A stretch of DNA of 25,390 nt from a virus, in the IMG/VR virus record IMGVR_UViG_3300046001_004877, positions 1 through 25,390 of that record. One strand, given 5' to 3'. Positions 14,239-20,166 of this stretch are shown in pieces (position 1 is the first letter of the stretch; each line of letters starts with the position of its first letter). A program made the translations under genes and the position numbers. The notes beneath the pieces were generated by a model. It was not told where the DNA came from. It worked only from the letters and a program-made list of their open reading frames with translations, and searched no databases.

Positions 14239-14365
14239 GCACCTCCTCTACATAAGCGGCATTCTCGGTCTGATAGCGATACTCTTTTGCGCAAGCCATC
14301 GCGTCTTTTTGGTTGTCAAAGGTGCCTAGGCATGTCCCATTATGGTTATAAACTTTGAATGTCAT
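14225..14365 (-). CDS. Small hypothetical protein
   Basis: 46 residues from ATG 14365, with GAGGAGG upstream and a four-base overlap with the preceding stop. It begins MTFKVYNHNGTCLGTFDNQK and then forms a helix (DAMACAKEYRY). The short beta-beta-alpha layout is typical of small phage proteins. Function unknown. Confidence 0.55.
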   Translation of the reverse strand: MTFKVYNHNGTCLGTFDNQKDAMACAKEYRYQTENAAYVEEVHDEL

Positions 14366-14550
14366 ACTGTTACCTCCTCTACTGAATTTGTGATTACAGT
14401 CCAGTCATCTGCAAACTCACGGTCTGCAAAGGGTTTCCAATCGGTTCGGTCTGTATCGTATGCCTTTTCTAATGCCTCGGTATAATTATCGGCCTCAATC
14501 TCAATCTCGTATACTTCGCTCAATTCTGCTAATACCCTAAATTTAGTCAT
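14362..14550 (-). CDS. Small protein, paralogue 1 of the IEIEAD family
   Basis: 62 residues: MTKFRVLAELSEVYEIEIEAD then YTEALEKAYDTDRTDWKPF and DDWTVITNSVE. It aligns over most of its length with the genes at 15185 and, at the N terminus, 14983. The beta-strand plus EAD-EEA helix pattern resembles the DpnD/PcfM-like family of small mobile-element proteins. Function unknown. ATG 14550 follows GGAGGTGCAAG. Confidence 0.65.
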   Translation of the reverse strand: MTKFRVLAELSEVYEIEIEADNYTEALEKAYDTDRTDWKPFADREFADDWTVITNSVEEVTV

Positions 14551-14701
14551 CTTGCACCTCCATTAGGTTTTTTACATCGGTATCAATCATGCATGCCACT
14601 ACATCCCTCAAGTCGTTTTCGGAAAATTCATTGATTAATACGCCTGTTTCCTCGTCGTATATCCCTATCGTTACATCGTAATACCATCTTTTAGTTTCCA
14701 T
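14543..14701 (-). CDS. Small hypothetical protein
   Basis: 52 residues from ATG 14701, preceded by GGAGGTGTGTG; a longer in-frame form lacks a good RBS. Strands KRWYYDVTIGIYDEETGVLI are followed by an acidic helix. It overlaps both neighbours. Function unknown. Confidence 0.55.
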   Translation of the reverse strand: METKRWYYDVTIGIYDEETGVLINEFSENDLRDVVACMIDTDVKNLMEVQDD

Positions 14702-14909
14702 CACACACCTCCACAATTCGAAAGTCTTCTCTATCGGTAAAGTCTTCAATGTTGCCTTCCTCTACCTCTTCTTCCATCTCTTTAAAAAACCAGTCCAGCT
14801 CCGCGCGTGCGCTTTCTTCGCTGTCGAACCTAGTCGGTCCGTCGTCATCGCTCCATGTATTAGTCCAGCCGCCACATAGGCAATATTCTTGCACTTCGTA
14901 TTTAGTCAT
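14691..14909 (-). CDS. Small acidic protein, distant member of the paralogous set
   Basis: 72 residues from ATG 14909, with GGAGGTGTGAT upstream. Starts MTKYEVQEYCLCGGW and has FDSEESARAELDWFFKEMEE, an acidic helix. The MTKY start and EEA-like helix recall its neighbours at 14362, 14983 and 15185, but two cysteines and the long acidic helix differ. Function unknown. Confidence 0.6.
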   Translation of the reverse strand: MTKYEVQEYCLCGGWTNTWSDDDGPTRFDSEESARAELDWFFKEMEEEVEEGNIEDFTDREDFRIVEVCDGN

Positions 14910-14986
14910 ATCACACCTCCAATTAAAAGTAATGCTGTCGTTAAAGTAATTGCCCATAGGCATATCGTGAAAGTTTTCTCGGTCAT
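14906..14986 (-). CDS. 26-residue membrane peptide
   Basis: ATG 14986 overlaps the upstream stop and its TGA overlaps the downstream ATG, both as ATGA. After MTEKTF comes a hydrophobic span (TICLWAITLTTALLLIGGVI, residues 7-26) that fills the rest. Both exact overlaps and the GGAG-type RBS inside it argue that it is translated. Function unknown. Confidence 0.5.
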   Translation of the reverse strand: MTEKTFTICLWAITLTTALLLIGGVI

Positions 14987-15192
14987 AGCTCGCCCTCCTC
15001 TAATACTGTATCGCCGTCCTCGTCTATAACCCATGCCGGATTAGTGCTCCACTCCCATTCTAATGGGTAAGTGTCATCGGTTATGTCTACCTTAGTTCCG
15101 CTGTATTGCTCGCGCCCTAGTGCCTCCTCCGGCGTGTCTGCCTCCACTTCAATCGTGGTTATCAGATAGCGGCATATTGTGTATTTAGCCAT
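14983..15192 (-). CDS. Small acidic protein, paralogue 2 of the IEIEAD family
   Basis: 69 residues. Starts MAKYTICRYLITTIEVEADTPEEAL; the first 30 residues match the same pattern as the genes at 14362 and 15185. Its C terminus differs and is acidic (VIDEDGDTVLEEGEL). DpnD/PcfM-like in pattern. Overlaps both neighbours. Function unknown. Confidence 0.6.
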   Translation of the reverse strand: MAKYTICRYLITTIEVEADTPEEALGREQYSGTKVDITDDTYPLEWEWSTNPAWVIDEDGDTVLEEGEL

Positions 15193-15367
15193 GATTAGCC
15201 CCTTTCAATGGAAAAACTTCGGTTACGGTCCAGCCATCAAAATCAACTGGTTTCCACTCGCCGCCATCGGTATCGCCGGCAATTTCAATGGCTTGCTCCA
15301 ATGTATCGGCTTCAATCTCAATCCGTAATATGGTCACATACTCTGCGTATGCTTCAAATTTAGCCAT
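15185..15367 (-). CDS. Small protein, paralogue 3 of the IEIEAD family
   Basis: 60 residues: MAKFEAYAEYVTILRIEIEAD, then LEQAIEIAGDTDGGEWKPV and DGWTVTEV. The WKP and WTV blocks are shared with the protein at 14362, showing gene duplication inside this block. ATG 15367 follows GGAGGATTAAACC. Function unknown. Confidence 0.65.
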   Translation of the reverse strand: MAKFEAYAEYVTILRIEIEADTLEQAIEIAGDTDGGEWKPVDFDGWTVTEVFPLKGANHG

Positions 15368-15370
15368 GGT

Positions 15371-15562
15371 TTAATCCTCCTCTATAATGCCGTTGTCTAG
15401 GCATGCTTGTAATACAATCTGCGCTAAGCGCCTATCTGCCATTATGGCGTTGCCTATTGTCTCTTGGAGTTCCAGCCACTCATCAAAGTCTATAATGCCT
15501 TGCCATTCATAATTATCAACAAGTCGGCTTATCGCCCAGTCAATGCTTGTATGTAGATTCAT
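15371..15562 (-). CDS. Small hypothetical protein
   Basis: 63 residues, helical, beginning MNLHTSIDWAISRLVDNYEW and ending in the acidic DNGIIEED. The weak RBS (AAAGCGAG) precedes ATG 15562. The gene ends three bases before the next start. Function unknown. Confidence 0.6.
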   Translation of the reverse strand: MNLHTSIDWAISRLVDNYEWQGIIDFDEWLELQETIGNAIMADRRLAQIVLQACLDNGIIEED

Positions 15563-15577
15563 TTTGATTCTCGCTTT

Positions 15578-15715
15578 CTAGTGTTTTAAAATGGTATTCC
15601 AATGTCCTTCGGCCTCATGTTTATACTTATGCCAATGATGATGCCCGTCATCGTCAATTATTAACCATGCATATCGCTTAAAAGGTGCAAAATACTTAAC
15701 CCATGTCATTCTCAT
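15578..15715 (-). CDS. 45-residue histidine-rich protein
   Basis: From ATG 15715: MRMTWVKYFAPFKRYAWLII, then the cluster DDDGHHHWHKYKHEAEGHW. The histidines and acidic residues could bind metal. It lies in the 180-base gap after the GP88-like gene with a G-rich RBS (GGGGG). Function unknown. Confidence 0.5.
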   Translation of the reverse strand: MRMTWVKYFAPFKRYAWLIIDDDGHHHWHKYKHEAEGHWNTILKH

Positions 15716-15726
15716 AATTCAACCCC

Positions 15727-16347
15727 CTAGTGTTTTACGTATGTTATGTTTTGAATGGTCTTATCCCAGCACGCGCGGCATGTTCCGCACTTGCCGCCAT
15801 TGTCCGGCGCATTGCATGCGACGCCGTCAATCTTGCCGGCCTTGGTTATAACGGTGCTCGTTGTTGGCCACTTTCCGGCCGGTGCCATGTCCAGCATCGG
15901 CATGCTTAGCCGCACGGTTAAATTGTCCGGAATTGCACGCTGTCGGTTAACCTTGGCCAGCATGCCCTTTTCTTTAGTAGGTAGCCAAAAAGTCACCTCC
16001 GGCATGGCCTCGGCAATGTCCATGATAGCCATCAAATGGGCCTCGCTTTGAATATCGCCGCTGTCGTGCCATCTGAAATAGCCGGTAGTATCATTGCTTT
16101 TTATGGCCGCTATCATGCCGGCCTTCCACGAGGGTAAGTCACCCAGCGAGTTCAAATTATGCTCCCTATGGCTAATTACGTTCTTATAACGGTAGTTGCC
16201 TTTCATGGCATAGCATCCATGGCACACACTGCCCACAATCTCGGCCAGCTTGCGGCCGGTCTTGCATGCCGTCGCCGGCGTGCTAAAACTAGGGCACGGC
16301 ATTTTACTTGCCGCGCTTAGTTTAGGCATGAATTGAATTGTTTGCAT
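15727..16347 (-). CDS. GP88-family phage protein
   Basis: 206 residues. The N terminus has the GP88 (gene product 88) signature: KMPCPSFSTPATACKTG followed by CHGCYAMKGNYRYKNV. A tryptophan/aspartate segment (YFRWHDSGDIQSEAHLMAIM) and a C-terminal cysteine set (CGTCRACWDK) follow. The family is common in phages and mobile elements and has no firmly known biochemical role; the cysteines suggest metal binding. GGGAG precedes the ATG. It lies at the border where base composition becomes GC-rich. Confidence 0.75.
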   Translation of the reverse strand: MQTIQFMPKLSAASKMPCPSFSTPATACKTGRKLAEIVGSVCHGCYAMKGNYRYKNVISHREHNLNSLGDLPSWKAGMIAAIKSNDTTGYFRWHDSGDIQSEAHLMAIMDIAEAMPEVTFWLPTKEKGMLAKVNRQRAIPDNLTVRLSMPMLDMAPAGKWPTTSTVITKAGKIDGVACNAPDNGGKCGTCRACWDKTIQNITYVKH

Positions 16348-16349
16348 AG

Positions 16350-16583
16350 CTATACTCCCTTGGCTTGTAGCTCGTCGGCCAAGTCTTGGCCGCCTATGCT
16401 TTTAATCCAGCCATGGCCGTATAATTGGCCGTTGGCATGCCGCTCAATCTCTATCATGTTCTCGCCCCATGCTATCTCAATCCGGCCATAGCCTTGCTTT
16501 AAAGCTTTAATCACTAAGGCCTTGGCTTGCGCGAGGCTTGGCTTGCGTCCGTCAAAATAATATTCGAATGTATTAGCGTTCAT
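16350..16583 (-). CDS. Hypothetical mobile-element protein
   Basis: 77 residues: FEYYFDGRKPSLAQAKALVI, then RIEIAWGENMIEIERHANGQ and WIKSIGGQDLADEL. The beta-rich middle and short GC-rich gene resemble plasmid and phage accessory proteins. Two bases separate it from the next gene. Function unknown. Confidence 0.65.
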   Translation of the reverse strand: MNANTFEYYFDGRKPSLAQAKALVIKALKQGYGRIEIAWGENMIEIERHANGQLYGHGWIKSIGGQDLADELQAKGV

Positions 16584-16585
16584 GC

Positions 16586-16969
16586 TTAGGCCGCCTTTCT
16601 TTGCTTGGTTGATGACAGATAAACAGGCTCTAAGTCCACGCCGTTAAATAAGTCGCGGCATGATACCTTGAGCCGCGGGCCGTCGGCCTCGACGGTATAC
16701 CAAAACTCCACGCCGAGCGTGTCGCCATTGGTTGCGTCCGCTGATAGCAGTCTTAAATCGCCGCCGCCGGCTTTTTTATTGGCCGCTATAAATGAAGCCG
16801 CGAATTCGTCGGCCTCGAACCTTGGCAATTCCCAAGCATAGGCCAAGGCGTTTTTAATAAACTGATAGGCGCCATAGCCGTTGTCGCTCTTAGGATAATT
16901 ATCCCAATGCTTAAAAACGGTATACTCGCCCTCGGCGTCTTTGAATGTATATAGTCCTCTAGTGCTCAT
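16586..16969 (-). CDS. Hypothetical accessory protein
   Basis: 127 residues from ATG 16969; the longer in-frame form to 17011 would begin in the leader hairpin. Starts MSTRGLYTFKDAEGEYTVFK, with HWDNYPKSDNGYGAYQFI next, a pattern I associate with plasmid and phage proteins of unknown function. GAGG precedes the ATG by seven bases. A GC-rich inverted repeat lies upstream. Confidence 0.7.
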   Translation of the reverse strand: MSTRGLYTFKDAEGEYTVFKHWDNYPKSDNGYGAYQFIKNALAYAWELPRFEADEFAASFIAANKKAGGGDLRLLSADATNGDTLGVEFWYTVEADGPRLKVSCRDLFNGVDLEPVYLSSTKQRKAA

Positions 16970-17003
16970 GGTGTCCTCGCTTTCTATCTGTATGGTTGTG
17001 CGG

Positions 17004-17024
17004 CCAGCCATCGCCGGCCGCTGG
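17004..17024 (-). repeat. GC-rich leader hairpin
   Basis: CCAGC (17004-17008) with GCTGG (17020-17024), and GCGGCC with GGCCGC just outside or inside this. It lies between the stop at 17046 and the start at 16969. One of five similar hairpins in this block. Confidence 0.5.
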
Positions 17025-17045
17025 TTGCTATTGTAATCCTAAGTT

Positions 17046-17405
17046 TTAATTCTCTGCAAGCTTTTTAATTATGGCCTCGGTCGCCGCTATGGCATTGCTT
17101 AAGGCCTCGCGTATATGCACGGCGCGGCCTTTCTCATCGTTGCCATTGGCCAGCTGGCCGGCTATGCTTTCCGCGGATTCTTTGCTGTATTGCGGCGCGT
17201 CTGATAGCTTGCACGGCGTCGCGTCCATTAGTAGCCATCCGCCGGTCTTGCGCATCAGGGCTGGCTTGATAGCTAAGTCGCCTACCATCACCACATGGCC
17301 ATTGCCCAATAGCACGCCATCGAGCGCGGCCAGCGCTCGCTTGTTGGCCTCGTGGGTTTCAAAAAATTGAGGCGCGGCCTCGCGTAATAAGTCTAAATTG
17401 CTCAT
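17046..17405 (-). CDS. Hypothetical accessory protein
   Basis: 119 residues, helical at both ends (LREAAPQFFETHEANKRALA, EALSNAIAATEAIIKKLAE) with a beta core (VVMVGDLAIKPALMRKTGGW). GAGGGACTAGACC precedes ATG 17405. No family recognised. GC-rich codon use like its neighbours. Confidence 0.65.
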   Translation of the reverse strand: MSNLDLLREAAPQFFETHEANKRALAALDGVLLGNGHVVMVGDLAIKPALMRKTGGWLLMDATPCKLSDAPQYSKESAESIAGQLANGNDEKGRAVHIREALSNAIAATEAIIKKLAEN

Positions 17406-17408
17406 GGT

Positions 17409-17618
17409 CTAGTCCCTCCAGCCAGTCTGCCATTTGGCCTCGCTTGCGTTATCCGACGGCATGCCGGCCGCTGGCGCGAATAATATCGCATAGGTTGATT
17501 GGTCCACATAAGCGCGGCTCATGTCCTCGCCTTGCGCGTCCCGTCTGTCTATCTCGCGATAGGCCGCGTCCATGTTATGGCCGTGGGCCAGTAATTGCTG
17601 TCTCGTTAAATTGCTCAT
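17409..17618 (-). CDS. Hypothetical accessory protein
   Basis: 69 residues starting MSNLTRQQLLAHGHNMDAAY. Helical and polar, ending KWQTGWRD. AAAGGGATTAAACC precedes ATG 17618. Shares the MSNL start and the leader type with the next gene. Function unknown. Confidence 0.6.
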   Translation of the reverse strand: MSNLTRQQLLAHGHNMDAAYREIDRRDAQGEDMSRAYVDQSTYAILFAPAAGMPSDNASEAKWQTGWRD

Positions 17619-17642
17619 GGTTTAATCCCTTTCTATGATTGC

Positions 17643-17662
17643 GGCGGCCATCGCTGGCCGCC
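17643..17662 (-). repeat. GC-rich leader hairpin
   Basis: GGCGGCCA (17643-17650) with TGGCCGCC (17655-17662), four-base loop. It sits between the stop at 17669 and the RBS of the gene starting at 17618. Confidence 0.75.
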
Positions 17663-17668
17663 ATGGTT

Positions 17669-17935
17669 TTAACTGTATCGTTTCAGAAAGCGCTTGATTG
17701 CTTTCACATTGCGCACGGCCTCCGCTTGCGCCTCCGGTCCGTGCTCGCCGTTGTATTCTTCTTCGTGCACGAACCCAATGCCGCCGGTATACTTGTCGAG
17801 CACGTGGCGCGCTTCAGATACTATCAAGGCGTCCGTAATATCTTCGAGCTCGCACTGGTCATCGTGGCAAATAATTTCCTGTAATTGATAGGCCAGCTCA
17901 TCACTGGCAAAGGCCGCTTTTAATATGGGCTTCAT
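17669..17935 (-). CDS. Hypothetical accessory protein
   Basis: 88 residues from ATG 17935, preceded by GAGGTGACAGC. Starts MKPILKAAFASDELAYQLQE and ends with a basic helix (NVKAIKRFLKRY). Overlaps the upstream gene by four bases (ATGA). The acidic middle (CHDDQCELEDITDA) has two cysteines. Function unknown. Confidence 0.65.
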   Translation of the reverse strand: MKPILKAAFASDELAYQLQEIICHDDQCELEDITDALIVSEARHVLDKYTGGIGFVHEEEYNGEHGPEAQAEAVRNVKAIKRFLKRYS

Positions 17936-18177
17936 GCTGTCACCTCGCTGGCCGCCTTGGGCCAAATGAACATAGACTTAATTTCAAAATCCAATTGCGC
18001 CGCGCTATCAATGCCGCGCTTAGCGTTGGCCTCGCGCACTAGTTCGGCCGCCTTGTCGCCGGTGCCCCAGTCTAGATTGGTCGGAGTATAGCCGCGCTCG
18101 CCGCGTTTGATTATGGCGATATTCTCGCCGGCCGCGCGGCCTAATAAAACTGTATAACATAGGTTGAATGCTTGCAT
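17932..18177 (-). CDS. Hypothetical accessory protein
   Basis: 81 residues from ATG 18177 (MQAFNLCYTVLLGRAAGENI), with AAAGGGACTAAAAACC upstream; an upstream in-frame extension would cover the leader hairpin. Contains RGERGYTPTNLDWGTGDKAA and ends in KAASEVTA. The sequence pattern resembles small plasmid-borne proteins next to antirestriction genes. Function unknown. Confidence 0.65.
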   Translation of the reverse strand: MQAFNLCYTVLLGRAAGENIAIIKRGERGYTPTNLDWGTGDKAAELVREANAKRGIDSAAQLDFEIKSMFIWPKAASEVTA

Positions 18178-18219
18178 GGTTTTTAGTCCCTTTCTTCTGT
18201 ATGGTTTGAGTTGCATAAG

Positions 18220-18240
18220 ACCGGCGACGCCGCCGCCGGT
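18220..18240 (-). repeat. GC-rich leader hairpin
   Basis: ACCGGCG (18220-18226) with CGCCGGT (18234-18240), seven-base loop, between the stop at 18264 and the start at 18177. Confidence 0.7.
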
Positions 18241-18263
18241 TTCGCGCATCGAGCGCTCGTCAG

Positions 18264-18428
18264 TTATGCTTGCGCGGCCTCGGCCTCGCTTTCGTCCCAG
18301 CTCACATAATAGCCGGCCATTAATAGCTCAATCGCGGCCGCCTCGGCTTGCGTGCGTTTTTCGTATTGCTCGACCGGCCAAGTCAAAATTGGTCGCGCTT
18401 GGTCGCCGCTGTAGTAGATTTTTATCAT
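18264..18428 (-). CDS. 54-residue hypothetical protein
   Basis: From ATG 18428: MIKIYYSGDQARPILTWPVE, then QYEKRTQAEAAAIELLMAGY and an acidic, alanine-rich end. The AAAGGGA-type RBS and leader match the neighbouring genes, which supports it although it is short. A beta-strand then helix layout. Function unknown. Confidence 0.6.
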   Translation of the reverse strand: MIKIYYSGDQARPILTWPVEQYEKRTQAEAAAIELLMAGYYVSWDESEAEAAQA

Positions 18429-18452
18429 GGTTTTAGGTCCCTTTCATGGTTA

Positions 18453-18472
18453 CGGCGGCCAGCTGGCCGCCG
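18453..18472 (-). repeat. 20-base GC palindrome in a leader
   Basis: CGGCGGCCAGCTGGCCGCCG is a perfect palindrome between the ArdC stop and the RBS of the next gene. It is the most regular of the five leader hairpins. Confidence 0.8.
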
Positions 18473-18480
18473 GTGTTAAA

Positions 18481-19347
18481 TTAAGCCGCCTCGGCCTCGA
18501 CGGCCTCGGCCGTGCCCTTGATATAATCGGCCGCTTTCTGAGCCAGCGCCGCCGCCTTGAATATGGCCGTGTTATCGTCGCGGCATGCCTTGAGCCAGCT
18601 CTGAATATAGCCAGCGTGCCGGAGCTCGCCGGCGATGCCGTTATCCGCGCATAGGTAGGCGGCGCCTATCTCGGCGACCAGCTCTTCAAAGGCATACGCC
18701 GGATTCCCAAAGCGGCCGCTGTGGTCGCGGTCCAGCCTATGCTTAGCGCCGGTCCAATGGGCCAATTCATGAAAGGCCGTCGCGTAATAATGCGCGGCGC
18801 TGTCGAAACTTGCTTTATGCGGCAATTGCACGGCGTCCGTGCTCGGCATGTAAAAGGCCGCGTCCCCGCCGTGGCGGATAATGGCGCCGGTTTTTACTAT
18901 GGCCGCCTCGCATGCCTCGCTGGCGTCGAATGGCACGGCCACGGGCTCGGCCGCCGGTGCGCGCTCGGCGTCGGTCTGCTCGATGTTAAAAACCGAGTAG
19001 GCCTTTAGCACGGCATAGCCGCTGGATTTTTCACCGGTCGCCGCGTCGACGGTGCCGGCCACCGGCTTATAAAAGCAGATAGCCGTGCCCTTTTGGCCCT
19101 TGAGCACTTGCGCGCCTCGGTCCTGCCATTGCTTATATGTTGCCCATTGGCTGGCGGCATAGCCGTTGCCCATGCTGGCCATGCCTAGGATTAACCTATT
19201 AACGCCACGATAGGCCGCGCCGGTCACGATATTATGGTCGGCGCCGCTGGCCGCGTCCGCGTGCCATGGCTTCACCCATGGCGCCGCGCCCTTTTCTAAC
19301 TCGGCGATAATGGCGTCGGTCACTTGCTGGTAAATTGGATTAGTCAT
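18481..19347 (-). CDS. ardC: ArdC-type antirestriction protein
   Basis: 288 residues from ATG 19347 (MTNPIYQQVTDAIIAELEKG). The N-terminal ArdC domain (about 1-125) binds single-stranded DNA in the plasmid pSA prototype; here it shows the typical WVKPW, YRGVNRLIL, WATYKQWQDRGAQVLKG and GYAVLKAYSVFN blocks. The C-terminal zincin domain has HELAH (H193, E194, H197) followed by RLDRD, and E221/E222 of FEELVAE as a likely further ligand. ArdC is known to protect incoming DNA from host restriction. It is the first gene after the block's promoter, so it is probably made early. A GC hairpin and AAAGGGA precede it. Confidence 0.88.
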   Translation of the reverse strand: MTNPIYQQVTDAIIAELEKGAAPWVKPWHADAASGADHNIVTGAAYRGVNRLILGMASMGNGYAASQWATYKQWQDRGAQVLKGQKGTAICFYKPVAGTVDAATGEKSSGYAVLKAYSVFNIEQTDAERAPAAEPVAVPFDASEACEAAIVKTGAIIRHGGDAAFYMPSTDAVQLPHKASFDSAAHYYATAFHELAHWTGAKHRLDRDHSGRFGNPAYAFEELVAEIGAAYLCADNGIAGELRHAGYIQSWLKACRDDNTAIFKAAALAQKAADYIKGTAEAVEAEAA

Positions 19348-19375
19348 TTTGCTTGTTCCCTTTCTCACTGTATGG

Positions 19376-19392
19376 CCACGCCGGCGGCGTGG
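19376..19392 (-). repeat. GC-rich leader hairpin upstream of ardC
   Basis: CCACGCC (19376-19382) with GGCGTGG (19386-19392), three-base loop. It lies in the leader between the promoter at 19401-19428 and ardC. Confidence 0.75.
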
Positions 19393-19400
19393 TATGAGTT

Positions 19401-19428
19401 ATCTTAATGATATATAGCATGCTGTCAA
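19401..19428 (-). promoter_or_regulatory. Promoter of the minus-strand block
   Basis: On the minus strand TTGACA (19428-19423, perfect) and TAAGAT (19406-19401, four of six) are 16 bases apart. It lies just upstream of ardC and would transcribe the block toward 13.5 kb. Confidence 0.6.
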
Positions 19429-19571
19429 GCGCTTTTTTACAGTCCGGTTACCTAGTCCGGCCAATGCCGGCCAGCATGCCCGCAAAGGCCCGCCAGTGGC
19501 CGCTCACGCCGTCCAATAGCCGGCGGCGGCCTTGGTGCCTTGCCTATATAATAACCAAGCCCACGGCGCGC

Positions 19572-19643
19572 GGCCCGTGGTCCGTGGCCCGTTGCCGGCT
19601 ATGCGATACGCGCGGCCCGTGGCCCGTGGCCCGTGGCCCGTGG
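19572..19643 (+). repeat. GGCCCGT heptamer tandem repeats
   Basis: Three copies at 19572-19592 (the middle one GGTCCGT) and four perfect copies of GGCCCGT at 19614-19641. The same heptamer family returns at 19892-19929 and, inverted, near 11884-11906. Confidence 0.85.
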
Positions 19644-19670
19644 AGCGTTACCGGTAGGCCATTGGCCTAT

Positions 19671-19708
19671 GTTAGCGGTCACTAACCTAAATGTTAGTAA
19701 CCACTAAC
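19671..19708. repeat. Pair of GTTAG/CTAAC inverted repeats
   Basis: GTTAG-N6-CTAAC at 19671-19686 and at 19693-19708, 22 bases apart start to start. They look like two binding sites for a dimeric protein. Confidence 0.75.
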
Positions 19709-19796
19709 CAATGCGCAAAGATGCACGCCCAGCAAGGCCCTTTTTAAGCGCTCCACGCGACGCGCGCCATGAATTGAGGCTAGCCTACAGGGCCGG

Positions 19797-19883
19797 TTGT
19801 GGATATCCTGTGCGTTTCCTAAGGATAAGCTGTGGATAGATTGTGGATAACTTTTCGTGGCAAATGCTGCAAATTGTGGATAA
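19797..19883 (+). promoter_or_regulatory. Four DnaA-box-like sites
   Basis: TGTGGATAA, the reverse complement of the DnaA box TTATCCACA, is perfect at 19842-19850 and 19875-19883. TGTGGATAT (19798-19806) and TGTGGATAG (19831-19839) differ in the last base. All four point the same way. The two perfect boxes sit in a repeat, TTGTGGATAACTTTTC plus RTGG. Confidence 0.8.
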
Positions 19884-19891
19884 CTTTTCAT

Positions 19892-19929
19892 GGTCCTTGG
19901 TCCGTGGTCCTCGGTCCATGGCCCGCGGC
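19892..19929 (+). repeat. GGYCCNN heptamer repeat next to the DnaA boxes
   Basis: Five successive heptamers, GGTCCTT, GGTCCGT, GGTCCTC, GGTCCAT and GGCCCGC, followed by GGCC. Degenerate relatives of the repeats at 19.57-19.64 kb. Confidence 0.8.
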
Positions 19930-19971
19930 CGGCGCGAGGGGGGGCAGAGTCCCACGAACCAAGGCCAGCGT

Positions 19972-19991
19972 GTTAGTGAGCACTCACTAAC
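19972..19991. repeat. Perfect GTTAGTGAG/CTCACTAAC inverted repeat
   Basis: Nine-base arms with a two-base centre. Its outer bases match the pair at 19671-19708, so it is probably a third site for the same protein. Confidence 0.8.
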
Positions 19992-20056
19992 CCACCCCCC
20001 AAAAAAACGCCCCACCGCCGGCGGAGCAGTAGCTTTAGCCCGATTTCGCACAGTTT

Positions 20057-20086
20057 TTCGCACTCCAAACGAAATTGAGGTATTAT
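20057..20086 (+). promoter_or_regulatory. Possible promoter of the large terminase operon
   Basis: TTCGCA (20057-20062) and TATTAT (20081-20086, five of six) are 18 bases apart. A leader of about 75 bases would precede ATG 20167. Confidence 0.45.
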
Positions 20087-20166
20087 GACCCTACAAATAG
20101 GCCCCCTTGTTTTATAAAAGCCATTGCCAGAAAAATTTTTACAAAAATTAAAGAGAATGAAAACAT

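Larger units (their letters stand above)
19429..20056. other. Origin-like non-coding region
   Basis: No convincing gene is present between the promoter of the minus block and that of the large terminase gene. The region holds heptamer repeats of the GGYCCGT type (19572-19592, 19614-19643, 19892-19929), three GTTAG/CTAAC inverted repeats and four DnaA-box-like sequences. It separates two divergent operons. Short frames in it are low-complexity readings of the repeats. Confidence 0.6.

Noticed and set aside
19407-19685. A 92-residue gene on the plus strand in the origin-like region
   Set aside because: The frame reads through the GGCCCGT repeats and gives a repetitive Gly/Pro/Arg-rich sequence; it overlaps the promoter of the minus block and has no RBS.
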